Shown here: in pieces, positions 1 through 5,513 of the stretch
How the letters are laid out: every line of letters begins with the position of its first letter
Numbering within the stretch: position 1 is the stretch's first letter
DNA from: Alphaproteobacteria bacterium
GTDB lineage: Bacteria; Pseudomonadota; Alphaproteobacteria; ATCC43930; CGMCC-115725
NCBI GenBank assembly: GCA_019241915.1
Contig: JAFAWI010000091.1
Coordinates: forward strand, 1 to 5,513
Direction: 5' to 3'
DNA length: 5,513 bases
Made by a program: the position numbers and the translations under genes
Notes under the pieces: generated by a model
The model's database searches: none
Told to the model about the DNA's origin: nothing
What the model saw: only the letters and a program-made list of their open reading frames with translations

Positions 1-1
1 C

Positions 2-1615
<1,614 letters not shown>

Positions 1616-1689
1616 TCTTCGCTTACGGCAAGATTACGCCAACAAAGATACACCTAACGGTAATACTTCGCCTAGGCAGCGTCCACCGC

Positions 1690-1707
1690 CCCTTGTATAG
1701 TCAAGGG
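1690..1707. promoter_or_regulatory. 6-bp dyad flanking a -10-like TATAGT, upstream of mucR
   Basis: CCCTTG (1690-1695) and CAAGGG (1702-1707) are perfect inverted repeats separated by exactly TATAGT (1696-1701), which resembles a sigma-70 -10 hexamer. The site lies 17 bases before the mucR start codon, and the SD sits between them. No good -35 hexamer is visible at the usual distance. It could be an operator overlapping the mucR promoter, since MucR proteins are known to repress their own genes, or a small hairpin in the leader. The role is inference from position and symmetry only. Confidence 0.3.
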
Positions 1708-1724
1708 CAAACAGGGAGGCGAAG

Positions 1725-2165
1725 ATGGCTGAGGAAACATCAGTGCAAGGCGCGACACCGCGCCTTGTGGCAAAGATTATTGCGAGTTACGTCTCCCACC
1801 ACAATCTATCGCCTGAGCAAATACCCGAGCTGATCGCCTCCGTGCATCGCACAATTGCGGGTCTCGGTCAGCCGGTCGAGAGTACGGCGGCGCTGACGCC
1901 GGCCGTACCGGTGCGCCGTTCGGTGCAGCGCGACGCCGTCATTTGCCTCGATTGCGGGTGGAAGGGGAAGATGCTGCGCCGTCACCTGACGACGCGACAC
2001 GGCCTTAGCGGCGAGGAGTATTTGAAGCGCTGGAGCCTGCCCGGCGATCACCCGCTGACCGCGCCGGCCTATTCGACCCAGCGTTCGACGCTCGCGAAGG
2101 AGCTTGGCCTCGGTCGCGGCGGACGCGGTGCGGGCGGCGGACGCAGAGGGTCCCGTTCGGCGTAA
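1725..2165 (+). CDS. mucR: MucR/Ros-family zinc-finger transcriptional regulator
   Basis: A 146-residue DNA-binding regulator. Family members act as H-NS-like repressors on AT-rich promoters, controlling exopolysaccharide, motility, cell cycle or virulence genes in Alphaproteobacteria. The N-terminal part (about 12-48: LVAKIIASYVSHHNLSPEQI, then a second helix) matches the family's oligomerisation region. The prokaryotic zinc finger has Cys74, Cys77, His87 and His92 (C-x2-C-x9-H-x4-H), the Ros ligand spacing. The following HGLSGEEYLKRW and the APAYSTQRSTLAKELGLGR stretch are family hallmarks. Length is typical. The tail from about residue 130 is rich in Gly and Arg (GRGGRGAGGGRRGSRS), more than I expect of the family. 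The ATG at 1725 is chosen because AGGGAGG (1713-1719) lies five bases ahead and the N-terminus aligns. It is probably transcribed alone, 109 bases after the mutase stop. The family is certain; the targets cannot be told from here. Confidence 0.95.
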   Translation: MAEETSVQGATPRLVAKIIASYVSHHNLSPEQIPELIASVHRTIAGLGQPVESTAALTPAVPVRRSVQRDAVICLDCGWKGKMLRRHLTTRHGLSGEEYLKRWSLPGDHPLTAPAYSTQRSTLAKELGLGRGGRGAGGGRRGSRSA

Positions 2166-2735
2166 TCAGCGCCGGCGAATGCCGTCCTCGGTCACGACGA
2201 TCACCATCGGGATGTCGAACGGCTGCGGGTGGATCGTTGCAATCTCCTGGCAGGCGAAACCGACCCCGATCGCCAGCGGCCGCGGCTGCAGCGCCGCCAG
2301 CGTGCGGTCGAAATAACCGCCGCCATAGCCGAGCCGGTAACACGCGGCGTCGAAGCCGACCAGCGGCGCCAGCACCGTGGCGGGTATGACGATCTCCCGT
2401 TTGTCGGGGACGGGAATGTCCCACACGCCCGCAACCAGCGGCTCGCCCGGGACCCAGGCGCGGTATTCGAGCGGTCCCTTGCGGTCGACCACGGCCGGCA
2501 ACGCGACGGGCCGCCCTTCAGCAGTCAGCGCTTCTACCAGAGGCCGCGGGTCGAACTCGCCGCGGAACGGCCAGTAGATGCCGAGAATGCCGGGCCGGTC
2601 GGCGAGGATTTCGCGCAGCGACGCCGCGATGCACGCGCCCAGCGCGCGCCGCTCCGCGGGCGGCAAGGCCATACGCAACGTTATCAGCCTCTCGCGCTCG
2701 GTTTTCCGCCAGGCTTTGACGTCGCTCTGATCCAT
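2166..2735 (-). CDS. ygfA: 5-formyltetrahydrofolate cyclo-ligase (5,10-methenyl-THF synthetase)
   Basis: ATP-dependent conversion of 5-formyl-THF to 5,10-methenyl-THF, the only known route returning the stored or inhibitory folate form to the one-carbon pool; cytoplasmic. The product has 189 residues, normal for the family. An N-terminal basic helix (KAWRKTERERLITLR, 7-21) is followed by YWPFRGEFDPRPL (54-66). The signature APLVGFD (123-129) with RLGYGGGYFDR (134-144) forms the Gly-rich nucleotide/folate site, and the usual end follows (GVGFACQEI, HPQPFDIPM, VVTEDG). The start is ATG at 2735: AAGGAGG lies five bases upstream, whereas the in-frame GTG at 2748-2750 would place the SD inside the gene. 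Its TGA (2166-2168) directly abuts the TAA of convergent mucR. Elsewhere this gene often follows 6S RNA or zapA; neither is here. The identification is very secure. Confidence 0.96.
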   Translation of the reverse strand: MDQSDVKAWRKTERERLITLRMALPPAERRALGACIAASLREILADRPGILGIYWPFRGEFDPRPLVEALTAEGRPVALPAVVDRKGPLEYRAWVPGEPLVAGVWDIPVPDKREIVIPATVLAPLVGFDAACYRLGYGGGYFDRTLAALQPRPLAIGVGFACQEIATIHPQPFDIPMVIVVTEDGIRRR

Positions 2736-2816
2736 TGCGCCCTCCTTCACCGCATCTTAAGCGGGTTGTGCGAGCAGTCGGCAGCCAATACGGCAGCCCC
2801 ACTATCGAGGCACGCC
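2736..2816. promoter_or_regulatory. 81-bp divergent intergenic region carrying outward promoters
   Basis: The cyclo-ligase and the TraB/GumN gene start back to back here, so both promoters or leaders must lie in or near these bases. On the plus strand TTGTGC (2766-2771) and AATACG (2787-2792), 15 bases apart, are a weak candidate -35/-10 pair. A short dyad CCGC (2750-2753)/GCGG (2761-2764) encloses CTTAAG. GAGG (2807-2810), six bases before ATG 2817, is the SD of the TraB/GumN gene. That promoters are present follows from gene layout; the exact boxes are uncertain. Confidence 0.4.
2741..2747 (-). promoter_or_regulatory. strong Shine-Dalgarno deciding the cyclo-ligase start
   Basis: On the minus strand AAGGAGG is followed by five bases (GCGCA) and ATG at 2735. 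It immediately follows an in-frame GTG (2748-2750) that would give a five-residue extension, so it rules out that longer start. Confidence 0.8.
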
Positions 2817-3731
2817 ATGCGTCCGAGGGCTATCGCGTTTGTTGTCGCCGCACTCGTCCTGTCGTGGTTCGCGCAAACGGCGGGCACCAGCGCATGGGCC
2901 GACAAGGCGCCGCAGCGGCATCTGCTGTGGAAGGTCACCGGGCCCAAAGGCGGCATCGTCTATCTGTACGGCACGGTTCACGTCGGCAAGGCGGATTTCT
3001 ACCCGCTGCCCCGCATCGTCGAGGACAGCTTCAAGCGCGCCGACGCCCTGGTCGAGGAGGTTGACGTCAGGGACACCGACGCCGCGGCGCGCGCCAAACG
3101 ATGGATGGTCGAGCATCGGCGGTATGCCGCCGACGACGCAACCGCCAATCACCTGAGCGCCGACACCCGCGCGCATCTCGGTGCCTTCCTGCGCAAATCG
3201 GGCAAAGAGGAGAGTGCTTTCGAACGCATACAGCCGTGGCTCATCGCGGTGATGGTGCTCGATGCCGACGTGAAGCGACAGGGCTTCGATCCGGCCTACG
3301 GTCTGGACAAGCATTTCCTCACCGAAGCCGCCGACTTTAACAAGCCCGTCAAAGGGTTGGAGACGATCGAGTCACAGCTGATGCTGTTCGGCTCGATGTC
3401 GGACGAGCTGCAGGACAAGCTGCTGCTGAGCAGCCTTGTCGAGGCGGAAAAGCCGACAACCTCGCTGCTCACCATCATCGACGCTTGGCAACGCGGCGAC
3501 GTCGACAAGCTGCAATCGCTGAACGACCGCACTATCGCCGAATATCCGCAACTGAAGCCGGTCATGAAACCGTTGATCGACGACCGCAACGATGCGATGA
3601 CGGCGAAGATCGAGGCCTATCTCGACACGCCGCAGAGTTATTTCGTCGCCGTCGGCGCCGCGCATCTGATCGGCGAGCGCGGCATCGTCAGACAGCTTCA
3701 GGACAAGCGGTTCGCGGTGCAGCGGCTTTAA
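2817..3731 (+). CDS. TraB/GumN-family protein, exported
   Basis: A 304-residue protein of the TraB/GumN (Tiki-like) family, whose fold includes metal-dependent proteases, though the role of most bacterial members is unknown. The N-terminus is a Sec signal peptide: MRPR, hydrophobic AIAFVVAALVLSWFA, then a likely cleavage after Ala28 in TSAWA-DK, so the protein should act in the periplasm or be anchored at the inner membrane. Motifs follow in family order: LLWKVTGPKGGIVYLYGTVHVG with the first GxxH at 52-55; a Glu pair at 80-81; IQPWLIAVMV (138-147); GLDKHFLTEA (162-171); KPVKGLETIESQLMLF (176-191) with Glu182; and the second GxxH, GAAH (280-283), near the C-terminus. Length is typical and the key residues are intact. 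ATG 2817 is chosen because the signal peptide begins there and GAGG sits six bases before it. The frame is open further upstream only because it runs antisense to the cyclo-ligase. The family is secure; the biochemical function is not known. Confidence 0.92.
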   Translation: MRPRAIAFVVAALVLSWFAQTAGTSAWADKAPQRHLLWKVTGPKGGIVYLYGTVHVGKADFYPLPRIVEDSFKRADALVEEVDVRDTDAAARAKRWMVEHRRYAADDATANHLSADTRAHLGAFLRKSGKEESAFERIQPWLIAVMVLDADVKRQGFDPAYGLDKHFLTEAADFNKPVKGLETIESQLMLFGSMSDELQDKLLLSSLVEAEKPTTSLLTIIDAWQRGDVDKLQSLNDRTIAEYPQLKPVMKPLIDDRNDAMTAKIEAYLDTPQSYFVAVGAAHLIGERGIVRQLQDKRFAVQRL

Positions 3732-3747
3732 GGCAATTGTCGGTTCG

Positions 3748-4176
3748 CTATTCGGGGATCATGTCGAGCACATCTTCGCCCCGGTGCAGGCGTTGGGCCA
3801 GCTCGCGGTGGAAGGAATGCAGCCATTCGACCAATTCCCGCGGGGATTTCGTCGGTCGGGCATGTTCGTATTCGTCGGCAATAGCGTTCGCAATGCGCCG
3901 AACGTTCTGTTCTTCGACACCGCCGAACGGGTAGTCGAACAAAAAGTCGAAGTAGAATTTGACTGATCCCGTTCTGTTATTTGGCTTGAAACGAAGTATC
4001 TGGATTTTCTTCAGCCAAGTTCGCACTTCGCGGTGGAAGTGCTGCCGCGCTTCCGCCGGAAAGTCAAAACCGATCAGCTTGATGAGATGATCGTTGAGCG
4101 GATCGGACAGCCCGACGAGGATGCTTTCGACCATCTTTCGCGGATACGCCAAGCCGGCGTCCTCGGCGAGTTTCAT
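3748..4176 (-). CDS. hypothetical protein, 142 residues, low-GC, downstream of fhs
   Basis: I do not recognise this gene. It starts at ATG 4176 with GGAG six bases upstream, 15 bases after the fhs stop on the same strand, so it is probably co-transcribed with fhs or translated from its message. It stops (TAG) 16 bases from the convergent TraB/GumN stop. The product is soluble-looking, with no signal peptide or membrane span. It has an amphipathic N-terminal half, a basic stretch (WLKKIQILRFKPNNR, 54-68), an aromatic cluster (FYFDFLFDYPF, 74-84) and two probable C-terminal helices (about 89-105 and 111-132) rich in Glu, Arg and His, ending acidic (GEDVLDMIPE). No catalytic motif or Cys metal site is visible. 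By hand count GC falls to about 42-45% over 3901-4020, against clearly higher values in its neighbours, which suggests later acquisition or weak codon selection. Coding status rests on the SD, the open frame and tight packing between neighbours. Confidence 0.7.
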   Translation of the reverse strand: MKLAEDAGLAYPRKMVESILVGLSDPLNDHLIKLIGFDFPAEARQHFHREVRTWLKKIQILRFKPNNRTGSVKFYFDFLFDYPFGGVEEQNVRRIANAIADEYEHARPTKSPRELVEWLHSFHRELAQRLHRGEDVLDMIPE

Positions 4177-4191
4177 GGCGCGCTCCGAATT

Positions 4192-5513
4192 TCAAAAGAG
4201 GCCGGTAATGCGGCCGTCTTCGGTCAGGTCGATGCTGTTGGCTGCCGGCACCCGCGGCAGGCCGGGCATCGTCATGATCTCGCCGCAGATCGCGACGACG
4301 AACTCGGCGCCGGCCGATAGCCGAATTTCGCGGATCGGCAGGATGTGGTCCGAGGGCGCGCCCTTGGCGTTGGCGTCCGCCGAGAAGCTGTACTGCGTCT
4401 TGGCCATGCAGACCGGGAAGTGGCCAAACCCGTCCTTCTGCAGCTCGGCGAGGCGGCTTTCGACCGCCGCGTCGCACGCGATGTCCTTCGCCCGGTAAAT
4501 CTTCTGCGCGATCGTCTTGATCTTGTCGCGCAGCGGCATCTCGTCCGGGTAGAGCAACTGGAATTTCGACTGGCCGCTGTCGGCGAGGCGGGCGACCACT
4601 TCGGCGAGCGGCGCGGCGCCCTCGCCGCCGTTGGCCCAATGGTCGGCGATCACCGCCTCGGCGCCGTGCGCCGCGCACAATTCCTTGAGCTTGGCGTGCT
4701 CGGCCTCGGTGTCGGCGCTGAAGCGGTTGACCGAGACCACCGCCGGCACGCCAAACCCCTTCAGGTTTTCGAGGTGCCGCCCGAGATTGGCGTACCCGAC
4801 TTCGAGCGCCCCGACATTCTCGCTGCGCAGCTGGTCGCGCGCGACACCGCCATGCATCTTGAGCGCGCGCACCGTGGCGACGACGACCGCGACATCGGGC
4901 TTGAGCCCGGCCTTACGGCACTTGATGTCCATGAACTTTTCGGCGCCGAGATCGGCCCCGAACCCGGCTTCCGTCACGACATAGTCGCCGAGCTTGAGCG
5001 CAGTCTTGGTCGCGATCACCGAATTGCAGCCGTGCGCGATGTTGGCGAACGGTCCGCCATGGATAAAGGCCGGGTTGTTCTCCAGCGTCTGCACCAGATT
5101 GGGCGCGACCGCGTCCTTGAGCAGCACCGCCATCGCGCCCGCGGCCTTGAGGTCGCCGGCGCGCACCGGTTCGCGCGAGCGCGTCTGCCCGACGATGATG
5201 TTGGCGAGACGCCGCTTCAGATCGTTGAGGTCGGTCGCCAGACAGAAGATCGCCATGACTTCGGAGGCGACGACGATGTCGAACCCGTCCTCGCGCGGGA
5301 AGCCGTTGGCGACGCCGCCCAAAGACGAGGTGATCTGACGAAGCGCGCGGTCGTTCATGTCGAGCCCGCGGCGCCAGGTGACGCGGCGCGAGTCGATGCC
5401 CAGCTCGTTGGCCCAGTAGATGTGGTTGTCGACCATCGCGGCGAGCAGGTTGTTGGCCGCGCCGATCGCATGGAAATCGCCGGTGAAGTGGAGGTTGATG
5501 TCCTCCATCGGCA
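4192..5513 (-). CDS. fhs: formate-tetrahydrofolate ligase (10-formyl-THF synthetase), N-terminus beyond the window
   Basis: ATP-driven joining of formate to tetrahydrofolate, giving 10-formyl-THF for purine and formyl-Met synthesis or for C1 assimilation or dissimilation; a cytoplasmic enzyme, usually a homotetramer. 439 residues are visible of about 555-560, and the frame is open to the right edge. The Met at 5508 lies inside the conserved PMEDINLHFTGDFHAI, so it is not the start. The missing N-terminal part (about 120 residues) would hold the ATP P-loop. Visible hallmarks in order are MDNHIY-like VDNHIYW, DMNDRALR, GFDIVVASEVMA, NNPAFIHGGPFANIAHGCNS, EAGFGADLGAEKF, ATVRALKMHGGV, NRFSADTEAE and WANGGEG (with the Phe and Trp that sandwich the pterin in the Moorella enzyme), MAKTQYSFS, and the C-terminal TMPGLPRVPAANSIDL...GRITGLF. 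No frameshift or missing motif is seen. It is followed by the orphan gene after 15 bases. Confidence 0.97.
   Translation of the reverse strand, partial: PMEDINLHFTGDFHAIGAANNLLAAMVDNHIYWANELGIDSRRVTWRRGLDMNDRALRQITSSLGGVANGFPREDGFDIVVASEVMAIFCLATDLNDLKRRLANIIVGQTRSREPVRAGDLKAAGAMAVLLKDAVAPNLVQTLENNPAFIHGGPFANIAHGCNSVIATKTALKLGDYVVTEAGFGADLGAEKFMDIKCRKAGLKPDVAVVVATVRALKMHGGVARDQLRSENVGALEVGYANLGRHLENLKGFGVPAVVSVNRFSADTEAEHAKLKELCAAHGAEAVIADHWANGGEGAAPLAEVVARLADSGQSKFQLLYPDEMPLRDKIKTIAQKIYRAKDIACDAAVESRLAELQKDGFGHFPVCMAKTQYSFSADANAKGAPSDHILPIREIRLSAGAEFVVAICGEIMTMPGLPRVPAANSIDLTEDGRITGLF

Noticed and set aside
2736..2750. GTG start at 2750 for the cyclo-ligase
   Set aside because: The added five codons contain the AAGGAGG that serves the ATG at 2735, and they match no family N-terminus that I know.
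2229..2816. In-frame open extension upstream of the TraB/GumN gene that would give a 500-residue protein
   Set aside because: The added part runs antisense through the cyclo-ligase gene and has Arg/Gln-rich out-of-frame composition. A signal peptide and an SD mark the real start at 2817.
2736..2816. 6S RNA gene next to the cyclo-ligase, as often seen for ygfA
   Set aside because: The gene's upstream gap is only 81 bases and its downstream side is mucR, so there is no room for a 6S RNA of about 160-180 bases.
4064..4678. 204-residue minus-strand frame overlapping fhs and the orphan
   Set aside because: Arg/Gly-rich shadow of fhs with no family resemblance and no SD; fhs is intact in the other frame.

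Overview
The window reads as ordinary chromosome from a high-GC alphaproteobacterium. The best clue is a MucR/Ros-type zinc-finger regulator, a family found almost only in Alphaproteobacteria. The wording of the formate-tetrahydrofolate ligase (TGDFHAIGAANN) and the GC-rich codon use fit this. I cannot name a genus. Six protein genes fill the window, two of them cut by its edges, and no gene-free gap exceeds about 110 bases. I see no tRNA, rRNA, CRISPR array, insertion sequence or phage gene.

Layout, left to right. (1) 2-1615, plus strand: the C-terminal three quarters of an adenosylcobalamin-dependent methylmalonyl-CoA mutase, with the end of the catalytic barrel and the complete B12-binding domain. 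(2) 1725-2165, plus: a MucR/Ros-family regulator with a Gly/Arg-rich tail, preceded by a short dyad around a TATAGT hexamer. (3) 2166-2735, minus: 5-formyltetrahydrofolate cyclo-ligase, whose stop codon directly abuts the mucR stop. (4) 2817-3731, plus: an exported TraB/GumN-family protein, divergent from the cyclo-ligase across 81 bases. (5) 3748-4176, minus: an unrecognised 142-residue protein with clearly lower GC, 15 bases downstream of (6). (6) 4192-5513, minus: formate-tetrahydrofolate ligase, lacking its N-terminal part beyond the right edge.

How they fit together: two genes act on tetrahydrofolate one-carbon units. Fhs makes 10-formyl-THF from formate, and the cyclo-ligase returns 5-formyl-THF to the active pool as 5,10-methenyl-THF. 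The mutase serves propionyl-CoA/methylmalonyl-CoA metabolism, turning methylmalonyl-CoA into succinyl-CoA. The strands alternate, so this is a set of small transcription units rather than one operon. Only fhs and the orphan gene behind it look co-transcribed.

I did not find a convincing new biological system. The points most worth a second look are the mutase's loss of three family-typical tryptophans together with a changed SxL motif, the low-GC orphan gene behind fhs, and the dyad in front of mucR.
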